This document shows, piece after piece, positions 26,160-35,239 of a stretch of 64,000 bases of DNA. The notes under the pieces are model-generated. The model was not told where the DNA came from. It saw only the letters and a list, made by a program, of their open reading frames with translations, and searched no databases. The stretch is from Silvibacterium bohemicum. Lineage in GTDB: Bacteria > Acidobacteriota > Terriglobia > Terriglobales > Acidobacteriaceae. The stretch is taken from positions 186,001 to 250,000 of the forward strand of contig NZ_LBHJ01000020.1 in assembly GCF_001006305.1 (NCBI RefSeq), written 5' to 3'. Each line of letters starts with the position of its first letter. The stretch's first letter is position 1. The position numbers and the translations under genes were made by a program.

Positions 26160-26510
26160 TTCCGCTTAGCAACCCTGGCTTCTGTCAGTCTCGTCCTCAA
26201 TCTCGAAGGTGAAACGACCCATTCACGCACCGTCCGTCCCGCACTTCCCACAAACGACAGACAGATCTGGATCAAGCTGATTCGCCTCGATCTCGAAGCG
26301 CACCAGCCGCAGGCCGCGATCCTTGCACTATCGCTGACGGCTGAACCCGGCGGCACAAGTAAAGTGCAACTTGGACTGTTCTCTTCTCAACTGCCGGAAC
26401 CCGCACGGCTTGATGTCATACTTGCTCACATCCGCGGGATTGTTGGCGAGAACAATGTGGGTCGCGCCGTTCTCAGAGATCCCCATCGATCCGTTCGGCA
26501 CTATCCGTGA
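26160..26510 (+). pseudogene. imuB: C-terminal remnant of an ImuB-type Y-family polymerase
   Basis: The plus frame from 26160 (preceded by TAG) to TGA at 26508 reads LATLASVSLVLNLEGETTHS, then LIRLDLEAHQPQAAILALSL, VQLGLFSSQLPEPARLDVIL, and IVGENNVGRAVLRDPHRS. This matches the C-terminal part of ImuB, the non-catalytic Y-polymerase relative in the ImuA-ImuB-DnaE2 mutagenesis cassette. About 114 residues remain and there is no start codon. The catalytic-like N-terminus and the partner genes imuA and dnaE2 are absent, so this is a relic. Confidence 0.7.
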
Positions 26511-26570
26511 GTGCAAAATCACCGAGTCACTCTTCGAGCGTGGCTGTCGCCTCAATGAGTGCGTTGCCCT

Positions 26571-26717
26571 GTGGCTGTTGAAGAAGTCACTTTCCTCCGA
26601 AAATCCAAAAAATGGGGGATAGAAAACATCTAGGCGACCCGAGAGAATCGTTTATAGGGCATCCTGACGCGACGTTATTTTGGAGTTCTTCCCGCATCAG
26701 AGTTTTTCAACAGCCAC
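26571..26717. mobile_element. 147-bp element with terminal inverted repeats (MITE-like or IS remnant)
   Basis: The left end GTGGCTGTTGAAGAA (26571-26585) is matched by the right end TTTTTCAACAGCCAC (26703-26717), complementary at 14 of 15 positions. The ends resemble those of IS elements whose termini read GGCTGTTGAAAAA. The inside codes for nothing. I see no clear target duplication. It lies between the ImuB relic and a hypothetical frame. Confidence 0.5.
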
Positions 26718-26921
26718 GCCCGGAAGCAACAACTGAGATCTCAGTTGCCGGCGGATCGCTGAACCTTGACCGACTTTTGGTTACCCATCGGATCTCGGTG
26801 AGTATCTTGGCGATCATGCACTCACCGAAATCCGCCGATTCAGATACCCCTTCAGAAGCTCGCCGGCGAAGGCGGGGTTTGCTATACAGGTCGCGACAAG
26901 GATGGCAAAGAGAATTGTCGG

Positions 26922-27302
26922 TTGGTGCTCACGGAGCCTGTGATTGACGAGCTACTCGAAGCAATTGCAAATATTCCCGATGAAGCCGTGAACGCGCGAG
27001 CACGCCCCACTTTGGAAAGACTCAAGGCATCCACGACATTGGCCACGGACCTCCAGCGTGGTCTTAAGGTGCCCAACAGTAACAAGTCATCGTTTGTCCA
27101 GATAAAGACCGTTATGGCGAATTCAGACGGCATAACGAACGAGACAATCATCGGCATGATTGCCAGGAATCCAAATGATTGGAACATCGATGCAAAGCAC
27201 AGAGTATTCGCTATGGTTCTATCCGATGTATCGGCAGAAAAAACTGAACCAGCAGCTGAAGGCTCCCAGATCAGTGAGAGCAAGGACGCGGCGCAGTCAT
27301 GA
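26922..27302 (+). CDS. Hypothetical protein of uncertain start
   Basis: A 126-residue frame from TTG at 26922; the same frame is open back to 26802 (with GGVCYTGRDKDGKENC) but offers no better start codon. The composition is natural and hydrophilic (EPVIDELLEAIANIPDEAVN; MIARNPNDWNIDAKHRVFAM) with an acidic C-terminus, ending SKDAAQS. It overlaps the methyltransferase relic on the other strand by 32 bases. I do not recognise it. It may be the 3' part of a larger broken gene. Confidence 0.4.
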   Translation: MVLTEPVIDELLEAIANIPDEAVNARARPTLERLKASTTLATDLQRGLKVPNSNKSSFVQIKTVMANSDGITNETIIGMIARNPNDWNIDAKHRVFAMVLSDVSAEKTEPAAEGSQISESKDAAQS

Positions 27303-27525
27303 TATGCACCCCTACCCTGAGGCCGAGGCGCGTTAGAGCTTCAGCATCCCGTCCAGAACCAGCGCCTACGTCAATGGCAAGCGATCCACGCTCTGGTAAG
27401 TATTTCAACCAGTGTCGATGAATCAGATCGAAATCACCGGCTTCATACCTCTGGCAGAGGTCGATAGCGGACTCACCGATATAGCCTTGAAGTCGTGACA
27501 TTTCGTTTCTAGACTGAGTCTTCAT
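27271..27525 (-). pseudogene. N-terminal fragment of a class I SAM-dependent methyltransferase
   Basis: 84 residues from 27525. GESAIDLCQRYEAGDFDLIH leads to the SAM-binding glycine loop LAIDVGAGSGRDAEALTRLG near residues 49-68, after which the reading turns into unrelated residues and stops. The rest of the Rossmann fold is missing, and a plus-strand frame begins at the break. This looks like a gene cut by rearrangement near 27300. Confidence 0.65.
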
Positions 27526-27694
27526 TTGTGTCCTATTACATCATCTATAAGGATTCCGGAATCGTCATCATCACTTCAGAAGAGGCGAGCGCTGGCGCGT
27601 GCTAGAGCAAATATGAATTGGTCACGAGAGGAATCCTTCGAACCCCTCTGGACGGGCCAACTCTCCTTTGATGTCAGCGGTGATCGACCCGAGA

Positions 27695-28300
27695 TCATAC
27701 CTTCGAATCGGGCAATGGCTCTCGTTCAGGGGCGCATACATTCCAGAGTGAGAGGACGCTAAGTCTTTCCCAACCGTAAACTCGTTCAACGGAGTGCCAG
27801 TGCGTAGGTTTGGTACGGAAGGCCAGAAATCTGTTTCGGATAGGGCTCAGAGAAAACGACGGAATTGCCTGCTCTTTGGAGCAGAACATGTGGAATCGGC
27901 CCCCACAAGATGGCGACCACCCATCGCTCAAATACAAGAACGATGCGATCGTATCCTCGTTGTCTGCGAAATCATTGTGAGTTGGGAACTCCGGCGTCTC
28001 CTCGTTCATTCTTCGGAGTTGCACTAAATTGTGTTTATCGAGCACCAGCTTTACCCCGAAGGCCGAGGAAAGAACCGAGACCGTTCTCTTGGAGTAAATC
28101 TGCCGCCAAAGGGCGGGACTTTTCAGGACCGAGAACTCTATCCTTCCGGTACCCCGATACTCGATGTCGTAGCTATAAGAATCTGCTTGGATCTCCGAAA
28201 GAGACTGCGCCAATGCGTCTTCGGGCAGGAAGTTGTCCACTATGAGATGAGGCCAGGGGTCAAGAGAAAGATTCGTGGGATGATCTACAAAAGTGTGCAA
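27695..28300 (-). CDS. 2-oxoglutarate/Fe(II)-dependent oxygenase (prolyl-hydroxylase-like)
   Basis: A 201-residue protein from TTG at 28300. The double-stranded beta-helix marks are THNDFADNEDTIASFLYLSD (near residue 107), with the His-x-Asp iron pair, then GGRFHMF, and the distal His with the 2-oxoglutarate Arg in THWHSVERVYGWERLSV near residues 166-182. The N-terminus DPWPHLIVDNFLP is typical of this group, which often hydroxylates proline or other residues in proteins or peptides. The substrate is unknown. It is the last minus-strand gene of the 28-33 kb set. Confidence 0.8.
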   Translation of the reverse strand: MHTFVDHPTNLSLDPWPHLIVDNFLPEDALAQSLSEIQADSYSYDIEYRGTGRIEFSVLKSPALWRQIYSKRTVSVLSSAFGVKLVLDKHNLVQLRRMNEETPEFPTHNDFADNEDTIASFLYLSDGWSPSCGGRFHMFCSKEQAIPSFSLSPIRNRFLAFRTKPTHWHSVERVYGWERLSVLSLWNVCAPEREPLPDSKV

Positions 28301-28341
28301 GGCCAGACCCCAGTACCTCCAATTTGGCTTAAGGAAACTTT

Positions 28342-28503
28342 CTACTTAGTGATGAGCTTGTGGACTTTGTCGTCGATCTTCTTCAGATCGCTTCCTTTAA
28401 CATCGCCCTCAACCTCTTTGCCTAGTTGCTTTACAAGCTCCGAGATATCCTTAGAGATGCTCTCGAGATCCAGCTTTTTGACCACTCCGACGTCTTTACA
28501 CAT
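28342..28503 (-). CDS. Small hydrophilic protein (53 residues)
   Basis: ATG at 28503 follows a strong GGAGG at 8 bases, so I prefer it to the longer 71-residue frame. The product is charged and helical (KKLDLESISKDISELVKQLG; DLKKIDDKVHKLITK), with no membrane segment. The family is unknown. It lies between the membrane-protein gene and the oxygenase gene on the same strand. Its size and clear ribosome site suggest a real gene. Confidence 0.6.
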   Translation of the reverse strand: MCKDVGVVKKLDLESISKDISELVKQLGKEVEGDVKGSDLKKIDDKVHKLITK

Positions 28504-28651
28504 TTGATATCCTCCATTTCCTGCTTGGCGGAAGTGATACACCAAACCTGGCTGCAATGCAACGGGAATTCAGTGTGTGTCGTACGCCTTTCTTTTCAAG
28601 AGCAACCCATCTCTCTTTCAGTTTCACAGTGCTGTCATGCGCGTCACGGAA

Positions 28652-29629
28652 CTACGGATGACCTGTCACCTGTGTGCGCACTATCTTGCGGTCGTCCGGA
28701 GTGTTGTAGACGAGTCCAAGGGGCCGCGTCCAATCTAACGTATTCAATCCAGGTATCGAAACCTGGGTGTCGGCATTGCAGGAGTTCAGTGGGATCACAA
28801 CCGCACTGGTTTTCGATCTTCCAACCATATCCACCGTAAAGCAATAATCCGTAGGAAGTGCCGCCGTGTCGTCGTCAATGGTCGCGACCAAAGTATGAAT
28901 CACGCCAGTTTTGCCGGATGCAGCAATCAGCTGCCCATAGAGAGCGAGTTCGACGTTGATGCCAACTAATAGGTCAACGGGCTGTGATGTAGCTTTCCCC
29001 TTCGACCACTCGACCACCGACCGAATTCGATTCTTATGATGATATCCACGGTCCGTTGCTACCTGGTGCACCTCTGAAGGTGAAAACACGACGTCCCGAA
29101 TATCCGCGGCCGGTGTCCTTTTCCCGCTTTGAGCCCCAGTATCAACGTTTTCCAAAAATACCGTGACCGTCTCCGGAACCCCTTGGGATTGCCATTGGAC
29201 ATCCAGCGGGTCCAAATCAACCAAGAGACCTTCAGCATCTTTGTTGACATCGGTGGGCGCCTTCACCGTTACCGATAAGGGTTGTGGCCGTGAGATGAGC
29301 CATACGCTTAAACCAACGAGACCTGCACTGACCAGCAGCACGATAACAGTAAGACCGTGTTGGAGGATAATTAGCAGGCGCAGTAGCTTCTGATCCTGCG
29401 CGTTAACCGAATCTTTGATTCGCGAATCTGATTCAACCAATTTGCCGAGTTTGGCGGGTGACAGATCTCCGTAGGCCTTCAAATCAAGGTTTGGGTTAGT
29501 GCGCAGCCTCTGGACGATATCCTTTAAGAGTTCGCCGCCGATCTTGGACTGGCCGACCCAAAGATAAGCGAAGAACCCAGCTATGCCAAGCAAAGCGGGA
29601 AGCCCACCTAAGAAGGACATGACTGACAC
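28652..29629 (-). CDS. Membrane-anchored protein of unknown function
   Basis: A 325-residue protein from GTG at 29629, with GGAGAG 6 bases upstream. One hydrophobic helix is near the start (LPALLGIAGFFAYLWVG), a short helical cytoplasmic part follows, then a second helix near residues 90-112 (HGLTVIVLLVSAGLVGLSVW). The rest, about 210 residues, is beta-rich and probably outside the cytoplasm (FLENVDTGAQSGKR; LALYGQLIAASGKTG; AVVIPLNSCNADTQVSIPG). I do not know the family. It lies 78 bases downstream of the metallophosphoesterase gene. Confidence 0.7.
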   Translation of the reverse strand: MSVMSFLGGLPALLGIAGFFAYLWVGQSKIGGELLKDIVQRLRTNPNLDLKAYGDLSPAKLGKLVESDSRIKDSVNAQDQKLLRLLIILQHGLTVIVLLVSAGLVGLSVWLISRPQPLSVTVKAPTDVNKDAEGLLVDLDPLDVQWQSQGVPETVTVFLENVDTGAQSGKRTPAADIRDVVFSPSEVHQVATDRGYHHKNRIRSVVEWSKGKATSQPVDLLVGINVELALYGQLIAASGKTGVIHTLVATIDDDTAALPTDYCFTVDMVGRSKTSAVVIPLNSCNADTQVSIPGLNTLDWTRPLGLVYNTPDDRKIVRTQVTGHP

Positions 29630-29707
29630 GGTCGACTCTCCATTTCAAAAACGAAGTAAGTCTACAGGATGAAGCAGAAAAGAAGGGATCGAACCTTGCC
29701 CGTGGGA

Positions 29708-31066
29708 TCAGCAGCGCTTGTCCCGATTTCCTGGAGACCAAGTGACTCGTCCGGTCTCATCGTAGAATGTCTCGACGAGATCGGGGCCATCAAGATCTAG
29801 CGAGACAAATCCGTTAAAGACTCTAAGGTTATCGTCGGGATCAGCGGCGTTACACTTCTCAAACCATTCAACCAGTCCGCTGTCCTGCGCGGTCTGCAGT
29901 GAGGAAGCGAATCCCCAGGGAAGGGCTCCGTGACCAAGGCAGCGGCAAAGCATCTCACTGCCCTTTAGCGGGGCATAGGCAGCTCCGACATGCTCGTGAC
30001 CGTAATACCAATAGGCTGGAGCTGGGGAGCCGGTAAAGGCGTTCATCACGTCGGTGTAGAGCTGCAGGAGCTTGTCAGTGGTCGGATCGAAGCCGCCCAC
30101 GGGGATTCCGTTGTGATGGGTGATCACGATCACTTTCTTGCCACGCTTTGCAACTTCCTGCAGAAATGCAGTCTGAGCGTTGTTGCTGCCGAGGGTACCG
30201 TCGAGATAGAGCGTTAACGCCGACGAATAGTATGCCGAGTCGAGTCCAACGACGATCCAATGATCATTTTCCAGTGCAAAGAAGCTATACGGCGATTGCA
30301 GCTTATTAAAGATAGGGCCACCCACGACCTCGTTGAAATAGGGGCCACCGCTCGAATACATCTCATGGTTTGAGTTCAATGCGAACGATCCTTTCGACCC
30401 TTGCGGCCACAGGCTTAACAACTTGCTGGACTCCTCGCTACCGGTGCCAGCATAGTAGGTATCGCCGAGATGAATCGTATAGTCCGGATTCAGTGATGGG
30501 ATGAACTTGGAAATCTTAACCGCCGGAGAGTCTCCGGAGCCGAAGTTCCCGGTACCGTAATCTCCCACCATTACAAGTCTTACCTGACTATCCATCGGCA
30601 GAATCGAAGGCGCGCCTGATGGAAACGGTTGTTTATGCAGAATATGCTCCAGCCAGACCGTACCGGCTACAAGTTCCCAACGAGGATCGAGTTGCTGATA
30701 CTTGCCGGTTCCGAGGATCTCTCCCTCGGAGCCAACCTTTATCTCGATCGCTTCGGCGGTCACCGGCGAAGCCAGGGGCTGAGCTGCGGAGAGGTTGATT
30801 GGCTGGCCCAGACTGGCCAGATGGCCATCCCAGTCACCGGTCAGATAACTTTTCATGCCTAGTGTCTGATGCGTCGACGAGTCTGGGGGCGTGCCATGCT
30901 CAACGAGAGCCGCGAGTTGTTGATGTCCGTCATCCAGCATCGGCTTCAGCGCCGCCTGGGTCGCCGGAGGGAGATTGGCCCATGCCGTCTTCAATCGCTG
31001 CAAGAGTGCATCTCTTTGCGCAACGGTGATTGATTCGTTGAAAGAAACATCAAGCTCATCGGGCAT
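29708..31066 (-). CDS. Calcineurin-like metallophosphoesterase with N-terminal helical domain
   Basis: A 452-residue protein from ATG at 31066 (AGGGGA upstream). The first ~150 residues are a helical and beta region beginning MPDELDVSF. The phosphoesterase domain follows with MVGDYGTGNFGSGD (about residue 170), HLGDTYYAGTG, LNSNHEMYS in place of GNHE, VITHHNG (about 320) and YWYYGHEH (about 350). These supply the Asp, Asn and His ligands of the two-metal site. There is no signal peptide. The next gene encodes a phospholipase-D-fold protein, so the two may act on the same phosphodiester substrate. The hydrolysed substrate is unknown. Confidence 0.85.
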   Translation of the reverse strand: MPDELDVSFNESITVAQRDALLQRLKTAWANLPPATQAALKPMLDDGHQQLAALVEHGTPPDSSTHQTLGMKSYLTGDWDGHLASLGQPINLSAAQPLASPVTAEAIEIKVGSEGEILGTGKYQQLDPRWELVAGTVWLEHILHKQPFPSGAPSILPMDSQVRLVMVGDYGTGNFGSGDSPAVKISKFIPSLNPDYTIHLGDTYYAGTGSEESSKLLSLWPQGSKGSFALNSNHEMYSSGGPYFNEVVGGPIFNKLQSPYSFFALENDHWIVVGLDSAYYSSALTLYLDGTLGSNNAQTAFLQEVAKRGKKVIVITHHNGIPVGGFDPTTDKLLQLYTDVMNAFTGSPAPAYWYYGHEHVGAAYAPLKGSEMLCRCLGHGALPWGFASSLQTAQDSGLVEWFEKCNAADPDDNLRVFNGFVSLDLDGPDLVETFYDETGRVTWSPGNRDKRC

Positions 31067-31084
31067 AACGTTAATCCCCTTTAT

Positions 31085-32914
31085 TCAGCCCCACAACTGC
31101 CGGTCCATGGAATGCAGGTCATTGGCATCAAAGTAAGAGATGGTCCATTGATCGTTCGTATCAAGAAACCATCCGGCGCTGGCAGCAGCATGAGACTTTG
31201 ATGCTGGAGGTGTCTTCTGCACGTTCTTTGCCTTCGCGCCTTTGGCCTTCGCCGCGAACTTATCCAGGAAGTCGAAGTGATCGACGAGACCTAAAGCCTC
31301 GATAGCAAAGCACTCGGCGACGTCGGAGTCGTGAATGGTGATGAGATTGTCTCCATTCTTGTTCTCGCCACTGTTCGCAAAGTTCGAGGAACCGAGATAA
31401 ACCACTGGATTTGGCCCGTTGATCCCACACACGATGAACTTATGGTGGATCTGGTGGTCCAGGCCAATACTGGCAACCTGGTTGAACGGTGATGGCAGTT
31501 GCGGTGAGCCCGGTTTGCCAGTGACCAGAACGCCGGTCTTATTGCGCGGGCTGTATAACTGGATGCCATCCGTCGTATCCGTGATGCCGTACGAGTAGAT
31601 GTCCTGGTTCTTGTGGAGCACTTTCAGTTCGTTATAGACCGTGTTTTTTCCCCCGACGAATTGCATGACCGCAAAGAGAACATTTCCGATGTACTTGCCG
31701 CTGCTCTTTTCCTCTTGGATACGCTCGACGATCGCCTCGAGGATCTGATCGGCATAGTCCTGGGTATGCGGCGAGAAAGTGATCTCCGTCTGCGGAGTCT
31801 TCGCTGACTTAATCGAGAACGGCTGCTTGGCCAGATCGGTGTTTTCGAAGGACATGGTGGCCTTGTCTGTCCAGACCTCTTCGAACACCTTCGAGTATTC
31901 AGCCGCCACCTTGGGATCGTTGAACACGATGACGTGATTCGCGTTCACATAGAGGCCAGTGACCGAAAAATTGGTCGATCCACTCAGCACCTTTGTCGGT
32001 GTCCCTGCTTTGGAGACGAGCAAGACTTTATCGTGGGCAAAACTTCCAAATTTCCCGCGGAGAATGCCGGCGTCTTTTTTGGCTGCTTTATCGAATGCCA
32101 CCTCGAATTGATCTTCCGGCTTCGTTCCGCCTGCGTTGTGATGGAGCGAAGCGTTGTCGAGCACGATTCGAATTCTGCCTGCCTTGGCGAGTTTGAGCAA
32201 AATGGTGATAAGGTCTGGTTCGGTCAGATCGTACGCGAACATGTCCAGAGTCAGCGAATCGTCATCCAGGACCTCGTTCAACAACGCGAAGACTTTTTCT
32301 CGAGCGGTATAACCTAACCACTTGTACTCCTCGTCGTAGGTGTACTGCTGCCCCTGTGCGTTGGTACCTGAAACGACAGAGGTGTCATAGATTAGGTCCT
32401 TCCCTTTGGGACGGATCAATGCCTTTTTGCCAAAGTGGTTTAGAAAGGCCTGCGACTGCACAAAGCCGCGTGTAAAACCAAGTTCCACGCCCTGCTTCAC
32501 GAAGGGGGCAACGTTTACGGTGACCGACGCGCTCAAATTCGGATCAAGCGGCAGCATGGACTCACTCGCGTCGAAGTACCGCGGTGTCACAGTATAGGTG
32601 TACGGTCCCATAAAGGGGTCTGTCCCCTGATGGAAGGATCCGGGTACATGAAGCCAGCGAAACTTTCGGAAAGGCGCGTTGATCGAGGCGCCTGCCGGCT
32701 GGCTCGCGTCCTGCGCATGGTTTTCTGGATGCTCGAACTGAAGATCGTTGAGAAGGTAGTAGGGTGGCTGCCCTTTCGGTTCACACCGAATGGTGAACCC
32801 AGCGAGATTCTTCGCTGATGTTTTGCTGGAAAAGTTGAAGGCTAACATCGTTTTTGAGTCGCCGATATAGGCTTTGACCGACAGCGAGCCCTGTGTAGCA
32901 GTCTTGAAACTCAT
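31085..32914 (-). CDS. Phospholipase D-fold protein with two HxK-type motifs
   Basis: A 609-residue protein from ATG at 32914 (GGAGAG 5 bases upstream). The N-terminal ~190 residues are beta-rich (YTYTVTPRYFDASESM). Two PLD half-domains follow: the first has FAHDKVLLVSKAGTPTKVLS and GSTNFS (about residues 295-320), the second HHKFIVCGINGPNPVVYLGS and SNFANSGENKNGDNL (about residues 495-530). The H-x-K-x4 and GSxN elements are those of phosphodiester-cleaving PLD enzymes. A flexible Lys/Ala-rich segment precedes the end. It could act on lipids or on nucleic acid. It starts the minus-strand pair with the metallophosphoesterase gene, 18 bases apart. Confidence 0.85.
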   Translation of the reverse strand: MSFKTATQGSLSVKAYIGDSKTMLAFNFSSKTSAKNLAGFTIRCEPKGQPPYYLLNDLQFEHPENHAQDASQPAGASINAPFRKFRWLHVPGSFHQGTDPFMGPYTYTVTPRYFDASESMLPLDPNLSASVTVNVAPFVKQGVELGFTRGFVQSQAFLNHFGKKALIRPKGKDLIYDTSVVSGTNAQGQQYTYDEEYKWLGYTAREKVFALLNEVLDDDSLTLDMFAYDLTEPDLITILLKLAKAGRIRIVLDNASLHHNAGGTKPEDQFEVAFDKAAKKDAGILRGKFGSFAHDKVLLVSKAGTPTKVLSGSTNFSVTGLYVNANHVIVFNDPKVAAEYSKVFEEVWTDKATMSFENTDLAKQPFSIKSAKTPQTEITFSPHTQDYADQILEAIVERIQEEKSSGKYIGNVLFAVMQFVGGKNTVYNELKVLHKNQDIYSYGITDTTDGIQLYSPRNKTGVLVTGKPGSPQLPSPFNQVASIGLDHQIHHKFIVCGINGPNPVVYLGSSNFANSGENKNGDNLITIHDSDVAECFAIEALGLVDHFDFLDKFAAKAKGAKAKNVQKTPPASKSHAAASAGWFLDTNDQWTISYFDANDLHSMDRQLWG

Positions 32915-32960
32915 CTTGACTCTCCAAACAGCGCGGATTTACTGAGTGAGTGGGAATATA

Positions 32961-33410
32961 TCAGTGATATCTCAATAGCTTTATGAATTTACAGCTTAGA
33001 AACCTTCTTTCTCTCTGCGGCCTGTAGGAATGACTTGCTTGTCTCAAAGCATCCTGGCGGCGGCAGGTCTTCAGTCCTTTCCAGAAGACTGCCGAAGCAA
33101 ACGATGTGTAGGCCTGTTTGCTTTCGGGTCTCGCGCGGCTGAATCTCTCAGTTACCTGAAGACTCGCTTCTAACAGAGCGAGTACGAAGTCAGGTTCTAC
33201 TCCGACCAACGCGCGCAGGAAAAATCGGCGTACATCACTTTCCATCTCGACTATCTTGGCGAATTCCTGAGGCGACGGAGCGCCAGGCGCCTCATCGTCT
33301 CGTGCGGATTGTCCTCTGATAGAGCAATTAGAGTATTGCTTCCAGACGGCTGCAAATTCGGTGTCAAGTTCGTCAGGCATTTTCTCAGGGCCGGGCTGGC
33401 TGCTTGTCAT
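32961..33410 (-). CDS. Hypothetical helical protein
   Basis: A 149-residue protein from ATG at 33410, with AGGAG 8 bases upstream. It holds the phrase MPDELDTEFAAVW near residue 11, echoing the MPDELDVSF start of the metallophosphoesterase two genes on. The body is helical (MESDVRRFFLRALVGVEPDF; VLALLEASLQVTERFSR) with a basic tail. The family is unknown. It is 46 bases upstream of the PLD gene on the same strand, so it may belong to the same unit. Confidence 0.5.
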   Translation of the reverse strand: MTSSQPGPEKMPDELDTEFAAVWKQYSNCSIRGQSARDDEAPGAPSPQEFAKIVEMESDVRRFFLRALVGVEPDFVLALLEASLQVTERFSRARPESKQAYTSFASAVFWKGLKTCRRQDALRQASHSYRPQRERRFLSCKFIKLLRYH

Positions 33411-33460
33411 TGAGCACACTCCTTTTCGGCATGAACATTCTTGAAGATAATTGCGTCGGT

Positions 33461-33652
33461 CTAATCCAGGTTTTTGATGGAGGAGGTTGTCTTCAGGCTA
33501 GGTATATCAGTGAGTTCTTTGCAAATTCTCTTGCTCAAACCTTTGGTGACTTCGAGGTTTTCACCGCGCAGCCGTTTGGACGCATCCAGTTCCTTTTGAA
33601 GAAGAACATGCCCGGTAGCATCGCGTAGCTGGAGGTCGATTGTAAGCACAGT
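33461..33652 (-). pseudogene. C-terminal remnant of a DUF4410-like protein
   Basis: The minus frame reads TVLTIDLQLRDATGHVLLQK, then VTKGLSKRICKELTDIPS, similar to the end of DUF4410-type lipoproteins. The upstream part of the same frame is antisense to the Vsr piece and makes no sense, so the gene is cut near 33652. The family call is tentative. Confidence 0.4.
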
Positions 33653-33860
33653 GGATGCCCGGAACATCATGCGCCGCCTAGGACAAACGCGAGCTACTGG
33701 GCAACGAAGATTCAAGGCAACAGGAGTCGAGACGAGGACACGACAGAACGGCTCCGTAGGGAAGGCTGGACTGTCTTGAGATTCTGGTCACACGAAGAAC
33801 CGCTGAGTGTGGCAACGCAGATCGCTGAGGTCGTAGCACAAACATTCGCGCGGGTAACTG
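33653..33860 (+). pseudogene. vsr: Internal/C-terminal fragment of a Vsr (very short patch repair) endonuclease
   Basis: The plus frame from 33653 reads GCPEHHAPPRTNASYWATKI, then GNRSRDEDTTERLRREGWTV, LRFWSHEEP and QIAEVVAQTF. This is the segment of Vsr after the catalytic core (WHGCPEH...P.TN..YW..KI..N..RD...L...GW.VLRFWEHE). The N-terminus with the catalytic Asp is missing and the frame runs on into antisense of the FAD-oxidoreductase relic until TAA at 33995. The piece sits between two minus-strand gene ends, so it marks an old insertion or deletion. No methyltransferase partner is present. Confidence 0.7.
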
Positions 33861-34110
33861 ACTTGCGCGCTAGGTCAATGCTCTCAGCCGTATGGTTCGG
33901 CATCAATCGGATGCTGGGAAACTCTGTGCGATGTGCCAGCGAATGCCAGTCCGGGGTTTCGCCGCTCAGGAAAAACGGCAGCCCACAGATGCTGTAATTC
34001 GGGAAATCGTCTGCGAGTACGAGTGTAATCTCACACGCCGGGTCGAGTTCGTGTGCCCGTAGTCCCGCGGCAATACCCGCATCGCTGCCGCCAATGATGA
34101 GAAAGCGCAT
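33853..34110 (-). pseudogene. N-terminal fragment of an FAD-dependent pyridine nucleotide-disulfide oxidoreductase
   Basis: From ATG at 34110 about 86 residues are intact: FLIIGGSDAGIAAGLRAHEL (FAD-binding GxGxxG-like loop) and FPNYSICGLPFFLSGE with the redox cysteine of the CoA-disulfide reductase/NADH oxidase group. After ARKSVT (about 33853) the frame turns into antisense of the Vsr piece. The gene lies 11 bases downstream of acr3, where such oxidoreductases are common partners in arsenic operons. So the locus once had a longer arsenic operon. Confidence 0.75.
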
Positions 34111-34121
34111 ACCGAATCCTC

Positions 34122-35237
34122 TCAGGCACCGATTGCAGCTTTGTCACCTTGAGGGATTGCTGCGGAGAAATAGCGTTTCCGCAGCCAGAAAGCGACGTTC
34201 ACAAGCCCGATCAGTGCGGGAACTTCTACCAGTGGGCCGATTACACCGACGAATGCCTCACCGGAGTTCAGGCCGAAGACTGCCACCGAAACCGCAATCG
34301 CCAACTCGAAGTTGTTGCCTGCTGCGGTGAACGAGAGTGTCGCCGTCTGCGCGTAGTCCGCGCCCAGCTTCCGTCCCATCCAGAAGCTCACCAGGAACAT
34401 GACGAGGAAGTAGATCACCAGCGGCACAGCAATGCGAAGCACATCAAAGGGTAGCTTCACGATGAGGTCGCCCTTGAGGCTGAACATAACGAGGATCGTG
34501 AAGAGTAATGCGATCAGCGTGAAGGGGCTGATTCGCGGAATGAACTGCGTTTTGTACCACTCCTCGCCCTTAGCGCGGAGAAGCGCAAACCGGGTCAACA
34601 TACCGGCGAGAAACGGAATGCCCAAATAGATGAAAACACTCTTGGCAATCGGCCCTATGCCGATGTTCACCACTGAACCCTTCAATCCAAACCAAGTGGG
34701 CAAAATGGTGATGAAGACCCAGGCATAGAGGCTGTAGAAGACCACTTGGAACACGCTATTCAGTGCCACCAGACCAGCAACATAATCCGTATCGCCTTCC
34801 GCGAGTTCGTTCCAGACGAGAACCATCGCAATACAGCGTGCGATGCCGATAAGAATCAGGCCACGCATATAGGCGGGGTAGCCATGCAGGAGAGTGATGG
34901 CAAGCAGAAACATCAACGCCGGGCCGATGATCCAGTTCTGTAGCAGAGAAAGCCCCAGCACCCGGCGATTGCGGAAGACCTGGCCCAGCTTCTCATAGCG
35001 AACCTTCGCCAGCGGCGGATACATCATGATGATGAGTCCGATGGCGATGGGAATGTTTGTCGTGCCCGACTGGAAGCTGTTCACGAAGGCCGCCGAACCG
35101 GGGATGAAATGCCCAAGTCCAACGCCGATAGCCATAGCGAGGAAAATCCAGAGGGTAAGGAAGCGGTCGAGAAACGATAGCTTCTTGCGCGGCATCGGTG
35201 CGCACACCTGGCCTTGGGTATAGGGGATGCTGGACAT
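34122..35237 (-). CDS. acr3: Arsenite efflux permease, ACR3 family
   Basis: A 371-residue transporter with ten hydrophobic helices. I chose ATG at 35237 (GAGG five bases upstream) over the GTG two codons before. Family marks are [20 protein letters not shown] near residue 66, the conserved Cys in [19 protein letters not shown] near residues 131-149, and [20 protein letters not shown] near residue 306, with the essential Glu. It exports As(III) with the proton-motive force. It starts 2 bases from the arsR stop, so both are read from one promoter. Confidence 0.95.
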   Translation of the reverse strand: MSSIPYTQGQVCAPMPRKKLSFLDRFLTLWIFLAMAIGVGLGHFIPGSAAFVNSFQSGTTNIPIAIGLIIMMYPPLAKVRYEKLGQVFRNRRVLGLSLLQNWIIGPALMFLLAITLLHGYPAYMRGLILIGIARCIAMVLVWNELAEGDTDYVAGLVALNSVFQVVFYSLYAWVFITILPTWFGLKGSVVNIGIGPIAKSVFIYLGIPFLAGMLTRFALLRAKGEEWYKTQFIPRISPFTLIALLFTILVMFSLKGDLIVKLPFDVLRIAVPLVIYFLVMFLVSFWMGRKLGADYAQTATLSFTAAGNNFELAIAVSVAVFGLNSGEAFVGVIGPLVEVPALIGLVNVAFWLRKRYFSAAIPQGDKAAIGA

Positions 35238-35239
35238 AT

